In this document: piece by piece, positions 1 through 6,945 of the stretch
Position numbering within the stretch: position 1 is the first letter of the stretch
Layout of the letters: each line of letters opens with the position of its first letter
DNA from: Dehalococcoidia bacterium
Lineage (GTDB): Bacteria > Chloroflexota > Dehalococcoidia > Dehalococcoidales > RBG-16-60-22
Reading direction: 5' to 3'
Assembly (NCBI GenBank): GCA_011174815.1
Contig: DUFF01000085.1
Span: 1 to 32,932 of the forward strand
DNA: 32,932 nucleotides
The notes under the pieces: generated by a model
Databases searched by the model: none
What the model was told of the DNA's origin: nothing
The model's input: only the letters and a program-made list of their open reading frames with translations
Made by a program: the position numbers and the translations under genes

Positions 1-672
1 CTGAACGTCAGGTTCAAAAGCCCCGAGGTGCTGGAGCAGGCCCTGGTTCATAGCTCCTATCTCAATGAATATCCGGGCACGGTGTCAGCTTCCAACGAGA
101 GGCTGGAATTCCTCGGTGATGCTATACTGGACTTCATCGTGGCGGAGAAACTGTACCAGGACTTTCCTGACTTGGCGGAAGGCGAGATGACCAGAGTCCG
201 CTCGGCCATGGTGCGGCGGGAGACGCTGGCGCAGATAGCCAAAGCTTTGAAGCTCGGAAATTACCTGTATATGGGAAGAGGTGAGGAGGCAGGCGGGGGG
301 CGGCAGAAACCGGCCAACCTGGCGGGCGCACTGGAAGCGGTGATTGCCGCCGTTTTTTTGGACCGGGGTCTGGCGGTGGTTAGAGAGCTGGTGCTGAGAT
401 GGCTGGCCGGGGAGCTTCAGGAGCTGATGACGAGGAAAGGGGAAGTCGATTACAAATCGCGGCTGCAGGAACTAATACAATCGAAATATCGTGCAGCGCC
501 TTTATACCGGACGGTACAGGCTACCGGCCCGGACCACGATAAGGTGTTCACCGTTGAGGTACAGATTGGCAGCAGGGTTCTGGGGAGAGGTTACGGCAAA
601 AGCAAAAAGGTGGCCGAAACGGAAGCGGCGCGCAACGCTTTGGAGCAGCTCAGAAATGACTTTACAGGGTAG
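1..672 (+). CDS. rnc: Ribonuclease III, 5' end cut off by the window edge
   Basis: RNase III cuts double-stranded RNA in rRNA processing and mRNA turnover. The frame is open to base 1, and the residues before the ORF-track GTG (LNVRFKSPEV) are the normal family N-terminus, so the gene begins just upstream of the window and the GTG at 28 is not the start; I estimate about 10 residues are missing. The signature NERLEFLGD (helix with catalytic acidic residues) is near the start, the second catalytic region ALEAVIAAVFLD follows about 75 residues later, and a double-stranded RNA-binding domain fills the last 70 residues (DYKSRLQELIQ to AARNALEQL). The visible length matches a complete two-domain bacterial enzyme. 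It is the first of several + strand genes and is followed by a 69-base spacer. Identity is secure from the motifs. Confidence 0.96.
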   Translation: MNVRFKSPEVLEQALVHSSYLNEYPGTVSASNERLEFLGDAILDFIVAEKLYQDFPDLAEGEMTRVRSAMVRRETLAQIAKALKLGNYLYMGRGEEAGGGRQKPANLAGALEAVIAAVFLDRGLAVVRELVLRWLAGELQELMTRKGEVDYKSRLQELIQSKYRAAPLYRTVQATGPDHDKVFTVEVQIGSRVLGRGYGKSKKVAETEAARNALEQLRNDFTG

Positions 673-741
673 CGGCTCTTTGCTAAACTGCAATTAGATT
701 CCGGTACTGCTGTTTACAAATCAAATTAGAGGGTCTATGCG

Positions 742-894
742 ATGGGGAGACGAGATTACCGACACAGAGAGCCAAAGAAGCAGAAAAAGGATGCCAAGAA
801 AATAGCGCCGGTCAGTATCATACAGTCACCGGTGCAGGTAGAAGTAGTCAAGAAGGGGAAAAAGAAACGGGAAGAAGTGGAGGAGGAAGAGTAG
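742..894 (+). CDS. Small Lys/Glu-rich basic-acidic protein (50 aa), unknown function
   Basis: This short ORF is absent from the ORF track. It starts at ATG 742 (MGRRDYRHREPKKQKKDAKK...) and ends with an acidic tail (REEVEEEE) before TAG 892-894. An AGAGGG sequence lies 7 bases before the ATG. The first half is strongly basic, the middle has a short hydrophobic/Val stretch (VSIIQSPVQVEVV), and the end alternates Lys and Glu, so it is probably disordered and could bind nucleic acid or ribosomes. That last point is inference only. It resembles small basic proteins I recall from Dehalococcoidia genomes, but I cannot verify this. Its final codons carry the AGGAGG that probably serves the next gene, and its stop overlaps the presumed start of that gene, so the two are likely translationally coupled. 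Confidence 0.6.
   Translation: MGRRDYRHREPKKQKKDAKKIAPVSIIQSPVQVEVVKKGKKKREEVEEEE
881..886 (+). promoter_or_regulatory. Shine-Dalgarno AGGAGG for the radical SAM gene
   Basis: A perfect AGGAGG lies inside the end of the small upstream ORF. It is 4 bases before GTA 891 and 7 bases before GCC 894, exactly where the conserved N-terminus of the radical SAM protein begins. It supports translation starting near 891 even though no ATG, GTG or TTG is in frame there. Confidence 0.55.
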
Positions 895-1823
895 CCGCTT
901 ATCAGCACCTTTACCGTGCCGGGGAACTCAGGGCCAGGGTAGAAAAGGCTTGGTCACTTCTTGCCCGGTGTCATCTCTGCGCCCGCAAATGCGGGGTCAA
1001 TCGCCTGAACGGTGAAAGCGGACAGTGCCGGACGACAGATAAAGCCATTGTGTCCAGCTTCGGGCCGCATTTCGGGGAAGAGGCACCTCTGGTGGGCAGG
1101 CATGGCTCAGGAACCATATTCTTCGCCTACTGCAATCTGCATTGCGTATTCTGTCAGAATTACAGTATCAGCCAGCTTGGCGAGGGCAGTACTGTGGACA
1201 GTACTGAGCTGGCGGGTATGATGCTTTCCCTGCAGACAAAAGGCTGTCATAACATCAATCTGGTGAGCCCAACGCACGCAGTGCCATTTGTTCTGGAGGC
1301 ACTCGAGATAGCGGCAGGCAAGGGGCTGCAGCTGCCCATCGTTTACAATACCGGCGGCTATGACTCCCTCGAGGCGTTGGAGCTGCTGGACGGCATAGTT
1401 GATATCTACATGCCGGATATGAAGTACTCCGAGGCAAAAATCGGCGAGAAATTCTCCGATGCCAAAGGGTATCCTCAGGTAAACCGGGCGGCGGTTAAGG
1501 AGATGCACCGCCAGGTGGGAGATTTGCAATTAGATGAGTCAGGCGTGGCCATGCGGGGGCTGCTGGTACGTCACCTCGTCCTGCCCCATGGACTGGCCGG
1601 AACCGAGGGCGTGATGAAGTTCCTGTCGGAGGAAGTTTCCACTGATACCTACCTGAATGTCATGGCTCAGTATCACCCCTGCTACCAGGCTTTTGATTAT
1701 CCACAGTTATCACGACCGATAACCGGAGAGGAGTTCTCGGCGGCGCTGGAACTGGCCCGGCGCTACGGCCTGCATCGCCTTGATGAACGCGTTTCCCTTC
1801 CATTGCGACTCATTCACTGGTAG
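891..1823 (+). CDS. Radical SAM protein, PflA/PflX-like, with no standard start codon
   Basis: The protein is a 4Fe-4S/S-adenosylmethionine radical enzyme of the group often annotated as pyruvate formate-lyase activating enzyme-like; the true substrate is unknown. The radical SAM motif CNLHCVFC (CxxxCxxC) is clear. The ORF track begins at GTG 1050, but the frame is open upstream to base 687 and codes for a recognisable N-terminus: AYQHLYRAGEL, then CHLCARKCGVNR and GESGQC. These extra cysteines are typical of the subfamily, so the GTG 1050 start would remove a conserved part. No ATG, GTG or TTG exists in this frame between the stop at 684 and GTG 1050. AGGAGG at 881-886 points to initiation at GTA 891 or close by. 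Possible explanations are a non-standard start, a one-base sequence error, or a frameshift from the small ORF. The start coordinate given is therefore inferred. The acylphosphatase gene follows after 15 bases. Confidence 0.85.
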   Translation, partial: VAAYQHLYRAGELRARVEKAWSLLARCHLCARKCGVNRLNGESGQCRTTDKAIVSSFGPHFGEEAPLVGRHGSGTIFFAYCNLHCVFCQNYSISQLGEGSTVDSTELAGMMLSLQTKGCHNINLVSPTHAVPFVLEALEIAAGKGLQLPIVYNTGGYDSLEALELLDGIVDIYMPDMKYSEAKIGEKFSDAKGYPQVNRAAVKEMHRQVGDLQLDESGVAMRGLLVRHLVLPHGLAGTEGVMKFLSEEVSTDTYLNVMAQYHPCYQAFDYPQLSRPITGEEFSAALELARRYGLHRLDERVSLPLRLIHW

Positions 1824-1838
1824 CATATAATTCGGTTA

Positions 1839-2120
1839 ATGAATGCTCCGGCATCCGTTCGTGCTACTGTTTACGGTCGAGTCCAGGGGGTATTCTTCCG
1901 TGCTTTTGTGGAGGAGCGGGCGCAGCAGCTTGGACTGAGGGGTTACGTACGCAACCTGCCTTCTGGCAATGTGGAGGTGGTGGCGGAGGGCGAACGGGAA
2001 CGTGTGGAAAAGCTGGTTGAATACCTGAAAATGGGGCCACCGGCGGCCAGAGTGAGCAGGGTAGAAACCACCTGGTCTGAGTACACTGGCAACTACTCCC
2101 GCTTCAGGGTCAGATATTAA
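1839..2120 (+). CDS. acyP: Acylphosphatase
   Basis: Hydrolyses acyl phosphates such as carbamoyl phosphate to the carboxylate and phosphate in the cytoplasm. At 93 residues it has the family's normal size. The phosphate-binding loop is visible as GRVQGVFFRAFVEERA near residues 13-28, with the catalytic Arg in FFRAF and the catalytic Asn in YVRNLPSGNVEVVAEG about 18 residues later. It begins at ATG 1839, 15 bases after the radical SAM stop, so the two are probably cotranscribed. Its TAA overlaps the stop codon of the convergent minus-strand gene, leaving no room for a separate terminator. Its physiological role is generally unclear even in model organisms. Confidence 0.94.
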   Translation: MNAPASVRATVYGRVQGVFFRAFVEERAQQLGLRGYVRNLPSGNVEVVAEGERERVEKLVEYLKMGPPAARVSRVETTWSEYTGNYSRFRVRY

Positions 2121-2527
2121 TCAAGAACCGGCCGGAATCCGTAATAGCGGTCATTTTTCAGCAGGCGGAGCAATATCCCTTCGGACGTACGGGGAGTGTC
2201 ATCGCCGCGTCGTTCGCTCAGATGTCTTCCCAACTCCTCCACCGTCATTGACTCGTTGCCGCTGGCGATGAAGAACCGAAATACGCTTTCCAGGATGGGC
2301 ATCTGGCCGGTGATAAAATCGGCGCTATTTTTGCAGCATTCTCGGATGCGATTGAGAAGCTCAGAGTCAAGAGGCTGGTTGCTCTCTTTATTCAGCTGTT
2401 TGCGGCAGGTATCGCAGAGGCAGCCCTGCAGAAGAGCGGAAATGGAGCGTTCACGCTGTGGATACCAGCTAAGGTCAATAGCCCAGCGTGTTATTGGTCG
2501 GTCAGTTTTGATGTCGTCTTCCGTCAT
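2117..2527 (-). CDS. Conserved-looking hypothetical protein with CLCDTC motif
   Basis: I do not recognise this family. The track ORF starts at TTG 2563, inside the end of the upstream DUF362 gene; the in-frame ATG at 2527 gives 136 residues and looks more natural (MTEDDIKTDRPITRW), though neither start has a strong Shine-Dalgarno. The protein is soluble, with a Trp-rich start and a paired Cys motif CLCDTC plus ECC further on that could bind a metal. It ends in a basic-aromatic tail (LLKNDRYYGFRP). It is the last gene of the molybdenum-cofactor operon, directly after the DUF362 gene, so a link to metal-cofactor metabolism is possible but unproven. Its stop codon overlaps that of the convergent acyP. 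Confidence 0.7.
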   Translation of the reverse strand: MTEDDIKTDRPITRWAIDLSWYPQRERSISALLQGCLCDTCRKQLNKESNQPLDSELLNRIRECCKNSADFITGQMPILESVFRFFIASGNESMTVEELGRHLSERRGDDTPRTSEGILLRLLKNDRYYGFRPVLD

Positions 2528-2546
2528 ACTGCGTAAAAAAGCCTGT

Positions 2547-3278
2547 CTACGTTTCAAGCTCAACTTTGGCGGTCTTGATCAAATCCAGATACGGCGTCTT
2601 CAGTCCAAGCGTTTCGGAGACCTCAAGGTCTACCTCATAAGGCTCGCCGACAAATATCTTACCATATTCCTCAACCTCGCTGCGAGAGAGGTCATTTTCA
2701 CCGACCAGCTTTTTTCGGGCTTCGATTATTCCCAGGTCGAAGGGAAGGGTGAAATAGAGGTCGGCAATGACTCTATCAATGCCCATGGTGTATAATGCAT
2801 TCCACATATTGGAAGACTTTTCCTGATACTTGCTGATTGGCAGCAGTGAAAGCAGGTTCATAATGCTGAGACTGCCGCTGCCTCTGGTTACCTTCAGGGG
2901 TGCCACCGATATCAGGTAATCGCTGGAGAGGATGACGTTTGGTATCCAGAATGTGGGTACGGCCAGGGGCTTGGGGAGGGGATTGTCCACCTCAACCCAT
3001 ACGCAGTCCTTGACGTCCATGGTCAATACCCGTGGAAAATCATAACCCAGAGTCTGGTATACGGGATAAATCGGCTCACCTTCAGGTGTGCCCTCAAGGA
3101 TGATAATATCGGCATCGCTGACCCGGCGAATGCCTTTTATTATCGTTGCCAGCATGCTTCTGCTCGTAGAAACCGGATAGGCCTCTGGATATTGGGCAGT
3201 CGGCTTTACTAGAATCCTGCGTGCCCTTGAGACCACAGTCGGCGGTTTAAAGGCAAAATCATCAGCCTCGAATATCAA
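2547..3278 (-). CDS. DUF362-family protein
   Basis: The 243-residue protein resembles the DUF362 family, cytoplasmic proteins of uncertain function often found beside iron-sulfur or cofactor genes. Visible features are VKPTAQYPEAYPVSTS near the start, an IILEGTPEGEP loop about residue 60, and SSDYLISVAPLKV in the middle, followed by a helical C-terminal part. It lacks the ferredoxin-like Cys clusters that some DUF362 proteins carry; only one Cys is seen. The ATG overlaps the TGA of mobB by four bases (ATGA), which indicates translational coupling. Operon position suggests a role in molybdoenzyme cofactor assembly or supply, by inference only. Confidence 0.72.
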   Translation of the reverse strand: MIFEADDFAFKPPTVVSRARRILVKPTAQYPEAYPVSTSRSMLATIIKGIRRVSDADIIILEGTPEGEPIYPVYQTLGYDFPRVLTMDVKDCVWVEVDNPLPKPLAVPTFWIPNVILSSDYLISVAPLKVTRGSGSLSIMNLLSLLPISKYQEKSSNMWNALYTMGIDRVIADLYFTLPFDLGIIEARKKLVGENDLSRSEVEEYGKIFVGEPYEVDLEVSETLGLKTPYLDLIKTAKVELET

Positions 3279-3922
3279 ACTTTTCTCCTCATCGAGATGG
3301 TCAGCCTTCTCAATTGATTGATGCCTTTCAATCCGGAGACCATGGCCACCAGAGTCCTGAGCAGCAAATTTCTACCCGCCTTACCTAGGGGTACATATGT
3401 ACCATCGACATACAGGTCGACGCCATCTTCGGCCCCGGCCAGGCATTTTTGCTCAATAAGGTCAGCTATTTTGGTAACTTCCTCTCCGGTGAACTGTGGC
3501 ACCCTGATATCCAGGGGTTTATCGGTGACAATGGCCAGCAGCTGTTCCGGCGGGCTGACAATTTCGGACTCCTGCCCAGCGCGGATAACCTCAATCTTGG
3601 GGTATGAATACTGCTTGAACCCCTCGGTGAGCACAAGGTCACAATCCGCCCCGATATACTGGGCCAGCGCCTGCGGGTCTGCTTCAATCTCCAGATGCCG
3701 GAAGATGACCAGCCTGTCCTTTGAGCTGATGGCGGCTACTTCGCCGCCGGCCTGGCTCAGGCGCCAGCTGTCCTTGTGAGGCGTATCAATTTCAAAGCTA
3801 TCGGCAGCGTGCTTGATAACGGCTATGCGGTGGCCACGCTGCCCGAGCACCTTGATCAGGGCTTCCAGCAGTGTCGTCTTGCCTGAGTCTGATTTTCCCA
3901 CAATAGAAACAATCGGAAGCAT
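3275..3922 (-). CDS. mobB: Molybdopterin-guanine dinucleotide biosynthesis protein B, with C-terminal extension
   Basis: MobB is a P-loop GTPase that assists conversion of molybdenum cofactor to the guanine dinucleotide form. The Walker A motif GKSDSGKT is at residues 9-16, followed by the family's VIKHAAD...DTPHKDSWRL region and the LVLTEGFK motif around residue 97. Ordinary MobB proteins are about 170 residues; this one is 215, with an added tail (GVDLYVDGTYVPLGKAGRNLL... then a basic end) that I cannot assign. The tail may mediate contact with the DUF362 partner whose start overlaps this stop. It lies 17 bases after moeA in a compact mobA-moeA-mobB operon. The function call is secure; the meaning of the tail is unknown. 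Confidence 0.92.
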   Translation of the reverse strand: MLPIVSIVGKSDSGKTTLLEALIKVLGQRGHRIAVIKHAADSFEIDTPHKDSWRLSQAGGEVAAISSKDRLVIFRHLEIEADPQALAQYIGADCDLVLTEGFKQYSYPKIEVIRAGQESEIVSPPEQLLAIVTDKPLDIRVPQFTGEEVTKIADLIEQKCLAGAEDGVDLYVDGTYVPLGKAGRNLLLRTLVAMVSGLKGINQLRRLTISMRRKV

Positions 3923-3939
3923 GTCTGGTAAACCGTCAG

Positions 3940-5208
3940 TTAAATAGTATCCTCGTCATCCCAGCCCAGCAGTAGCACCTTGACCTTTTCCCCGGCCTTA
4001 GCTCCTGCCGTATCCTCGGGAACAATCACCAGCCCGTTAGCCAGGCTCATCGAGGTGAGGATACCAGAGCCCTGGGGGCCGGTGGGGCTGGCGTAGTACT
4101 GGCCATCGCGCCTGGTAACGATGGCCCGGACATAAACGCGACGGCCGTCGGTATTGGCCACGGGCTCCTCCAGCACGGCTTCAACCATAGGTTTGGTCAG
4201 GTTCTTTTTCCCCATCATCTTCAGCATTGCCGGACGGGCAAACAGCTCGAAGGTAACCATGGAGCTGACCGGATTGCCGGGGAAGCCAAGATGGGGTATT
4301 CTTCTGGGGCTGCCCTCTCTGTCCATTCCCTTGAGGGTGCCGAAAGCCAGCGGCTTGCCTGGCTTCATGCGCACCGTCCAGAAGGTGATTTCACCTTCGC
4401 TGGCGAGGACATCTTTTACCATATCATAATCGCCTGCGGATACACCGCCGCTGGTGATGAGCATATCGGCATCAAGCCCCTGACGGAGCTTGGCTAGCAG
4501 CGAGTCCTCGCTATCAAGGGCGATGCCCAGTATCCTGGGGATGCCGCCATAGCGCCTGACCAGCGCCGCCACGCTGTAGGTGTTGCTGTTGTATATCTTT
4601 CCCGCGGGCAGCGGCCGGTCAATATCGACCAGCTCGTTGCCGGTAGCCAGAATCGCCACCACCGGCCGGCGGATAACTTTAACCGTGCTCATGCCTAGGG
4701 AAGCCAGGACACCGATTTCAGCAGGCCTGAGAACAGTGCCTTTCCTGAGCACAACAGTGCCTCTGGCGATGTCCTCTCCAGCCCGCCGGATGTTCAGCCC
4801 GGGCTTGACTTCACATAATATTCCAATTTCATCTTTATCTGGACTCCGGCGCTGGGCCTCGTCAGTATCTTCAAAGCGGATAACGCTATCAGCGCCTCCG
4901 GGCACCGGCGCTCCGGTCATGATGCGGATAGCCGCGCCTGGTGTGACCTCGCGCTGGGAAATGGTACCGGCGCTGACGGTATCAATGACGCGCAGGAAGC
5001 GTGGCGACTGTTCGCTGGCACCGCGCGCATCATCAGCTTTAATGGCATAGCCATCCATAGCGGCATTGTCCAGTGGCGGTATATCTATATCAGAAACTAT
5101 ATCCTTAGCCAGCACCTGCCCCAGCGCTTCCAGAACCGGGGCTTCTTCAGCTTCCAGCACATCTACATAGCCGAGCACTTTTTCCAGAGCCTCTTCCACG
5201 CTTATCAT
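3940..5208 (-). CDS. moeA: Molybdopterin molybdenumtransferase MoeA
   Basis: MoeA inserts molybdate into adenylylated molybdopterin to complete the molybdenum cofactor. The 422-residue length is typical. Visible family motifs in order are PLDNAAMDGYAIKA (residues about 44-57), MTGAPVPGGADSVIRFED, the MPT-binding ATGNELVDIDRPLPAGKIYNSN region near residue 207, GGVSAGDYD near 254, and GFPGNPVSS near 310, followed by the C-terminal beta domain. The ATG overlaps the mobA stop (ATGA), so the pair is translationally coupled. No moaA, moaC or moaE gene is in the window, so the earlier steps must be encoded elsewhere. The product supports molybdo- or tungstoenzymes such as formate dehydrogenase-like enzymes, which is inference. 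Confidence 0.97.
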   Translation of the reverse strand: MISVEEALEKVLGYVDVLEAEEAPVLEALGQVLAKDIVSDIDIPPLDNAAMDGYAIKADDARGASEQSPRFLRVIDTVSAGTISQREVTPGAAIRIMTGAPVPGGADSVIRFEDTDEAQRRSPDKDEIGILCEVKPGLNIRRAGEDIARGTVVLRKGTVLRPAEIGVLASLGMSTVKVIRRPVVAILATGNELVDIDRPLPAGKIYNSNTYSVAALVRRYGGIPRILGIALDSEDSLLAKLRQGLDADMLITSGGVSAGDYDMVKDVLASEGEITFWTVRMKPGKPLAFGTLKGMDREGSPRRIPHLGFPGNPVSSMVTFELFARPAMLKMMGKKNLTKPMVEAVLEEPVANTDGRRVYVRAIVTRRDGQYYASPTGPQGSGILTSMSLANGLVIVPEDTAGAKAGEKVKVLLLGWDDEDTI

Positions 5209-5813
5209 CGTTTCATTCCTCGTGTGATTTCCTCTGCTTTTGAGAGGTCGGCCCGGGTATTGATATTGAAAAAGCTCAGGTGGTCAGGGTCAAACCGGTC
5301 GATTTCATCAGCTTCTACATACCTGATTCTGACCCTGGAGAAGAGCTGGCGTACTGACAGCTCGTTGTGTTTGAGCAGATGCTCTATGGACTCCGTACAG
5401 CTACTGGCATAGACGGCGTGCAGCGGCTCCAGCAGCTCCCCGACTCTGGGTACCACGAGGTCGTAATCAGCCGAAACCTGTATCATATAGCGCAAAAGTG
5501 CCGGGTTGAGAAAAGGCATGTCCGAGGCGACGACAAGATTATAAAATGATTTTGAGTTCAGCAAACCGGTGTAAACACCGCCCAACGGACCTTTACCCGG
5601 ATAAATGTCAGTAACCAACTTTAATTCCGGATATTTACCAGATTGAAACGGAGCGTCTTTGCTGCCAATTACCAGTATCGTCTCCTGGGAAAGCGGGGCG
5701 ACACAGTTTATTACCAAGTCAAGCAAATTTCGGTCGCCAACAGATTTGAAAACCTTATCGTATCCCAGGCGCGAACTCTTACCGCCGGCAAGAACAATAC
5801 TGCTTATTTCCAA
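5205..5813 (-). CDS. mobA: Molybdenum cofactor guanylyltransferase MobA
   Basis: MobA transfers GMP from GTP to molybdenum cofactor, giving the guanine dinucleotide form. The nucleotide-binding signature LAGGKSSRLGYDK opens the protein and the metal-binding VASDMPFLNP motif lies near residue 100. The track begins at GTG 5873, but that codon lies within a good -35 box (TTGTGA), and the sequence before LEISSIVLAGG has no family likeness. TTG 5813, immediately before EISSIVLAGG, fits the normal MobA N-terminus and a transcript starting near 5840, giving 202 residues. No ideal Shine-Dalgarno precedes it. It is the first gene of the operon with moeA and mobB. Confidence 0.9.
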   Translation of the reverse strand: MEISSIVLAGGKSSRLGYDKVFKSVGDRNLLDLVINCVAPLSQETILVIGSKDAPFQSGKYPELKLVTDIYPGKGPLGGVYTGLLNSKSFYNLVVASDMPFLNPALLRYMIQVSADYDLVVPRVGELLEPLHAVYASSCTESIEHLLKHNELSVRQLFSRVRIRYVEADEIDRFDPDHLSFFNINTRADLSKAEEITRGMKR

Positions 5814-5846
5814 TGTAGTAAATCTGCCCCCGCAACCTCTCCCCCA

Positions 5847-5875
5847 ATAATATATTCTACCATGACGTGTCACAA
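5847..5875 (-). promoter_or_regulatory. Predicted sigma-70-type promoter for the mobA-moeA-mobB operon
   Basis: On the minus strand a TTGTGA (-35, 5870-5875) is followed after 17 bases by TATTAT (-10, 5847-5852). Matches to the consensus are 4/6 and 5/6. It would start transcripts near 5840, which excludes the long GTG-started version of mobA and supports TTG 5813. Confidence 0.5.
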
Positions 5876-5912
5876 ACTTCCAGAGGAGGGAGCTGATTTC
5901 CGCCCGGTTTTT

Positions 5913-6908
5913 CTACGGTTTGGTCAGCCAGGGCATCAGCTCGCGCAGTTTTCTGCCGGCCGCCTCGGAGCCGTGCTCATCTTCCATGCTCAGCAGAGTG
6001 AGGTAATTGGGGTGGCCAATGCTGCCCTCAAGCAGCCACTGGTGGGCGAAAGTGCCGTCCTCGATTTCGCGCAGTACCCGTCGCATGTTCTCCTTGATCG
6101 AATCATCAATCACCCGGCGCTGGCGGGACATGATGCCGAACTGTGCCGTCTGGCTGCAGCGCCGTATCATGCCCGGGATGCCATAGCTGTTGATGAGGTC
6201 GGCGACGCCCTTGAGTTCGTGGAACAGTTCCAGATAAGCGGTCTCCTCGCTGTAACCGGCCTCGACCAGAACCTCCCAGCCAGCCTTTAAAATCCCAACC
6301 ACTCCGCCGCCAATTCCGCACTGCTCGTTGAAGATGTCGGTGACCGTTTCCTCTTTGAAGGTGGTCTCCACGACTCCGCCGCGGGTGCAGCCGATGGCTT
6401 TGGCATAGGCCAACGATACCGGCAGCGCCTTCCCGGAGGCATCTTGGTGAACGGCTACGCTCCCCGGCGGCCCCTGGCCTTCCGTGTAGAGTTTGCGCAG
6501 CAGGACGCCGTGTATTTTGGGCGCCACCATGGTAACGTCAATGGCTGGTGGGGGTACAATCTGGTGGTAGTAGATATTGAAGCCGTGGGCGAACTGGAGC
6601 GTCTTGCCAGATGCCAGCTGTGGCTCGATTGACTGGCGGTATATCTGCGGCTGGAGGTCATCAGGGGCCAGAAGGACGATTATATCCGCTTCTCTGGCCA
6701 CTTCCGCCGCCTCAGAGACGCTGAAGCCGGCTTTCTCCGCCGCTTTCCAGGCATCGCTGCCGGGGGCTTCAGCCACGATTACTCTGGCGCCGCTATCGCG
6801 CAGGTTCAGTGCCTGCGCGTGGCCCTGGCTGCCGTAGCCGATGATGCCGATGGTCTTGTTTTTCAGCAGGGACAGATCCGCGTCCTGGTCGTAATACATT
6901 TTCGCCAT
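5913..6908 (-). CDS. ilvC: Ketol-acid reductoisomerase-like protein, divergent
   Basis: By family, KARI isomerises and reduces acetohydroxy acids in valine, leucine and isoleucine synthesis. ATG 6908 is chosen because GGGAGG lies 8 bases before it and the protein then begins MAKMYYDQDADLSLL as class I enzymes do; the track's extra 36 residues are spurious. Length is 331 residues. The Rossmann motif IGYGSQGHAQALNL and the metal-ligand regions ETTFKEETVTDIFNEQ and FHELKGVADLI are present. Two usually conserved places differ: the cofactor loop reads VIVAEAPGSDAW where NADPH enzymes have an Arg (VGLRxGS), and the PKGPGH-type motif reads PKIHGVLLR. No ilvB, ilvN or leu genes are nearby. It could be a true KARI with other cofactor preference, or a paralogue with another substrate. 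Confidence 0.88.
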   Translation of the reverse strand: MAKMYYDQDADLSLLKNKTIGIIGYGSQGHAQALNLRDSGARVIVAEAPGSDAWKAAEKAGFSVSEAAEVAREADIIVLLAPDDLQPQIYRQSIEPQLASGKTLQFAHGFNIYYHQIVPPPAIDVTMVAPKIHGVLLRKLYTEGQGPPGSVAVHQDASGKALPVSLAYAKAIGCTRGGVVETTFKEETVTDIFNEQCGIGGGVVGILKAGWEVLVEAGYSEETAYLELFHELKGVADLINSYGIPGMIRRCSQTAQFGIMSRQRRVIDDSIKENMRRVLREIEDGTFAHQWLLEGSIGHPNYLTLLSMEDEHGSEAAGRKLRELMPWLTKP

Positions 6909-6945
6909 CAGGTTTTCCTCCCGTTGGTTAAAAGACTTCGAACTG

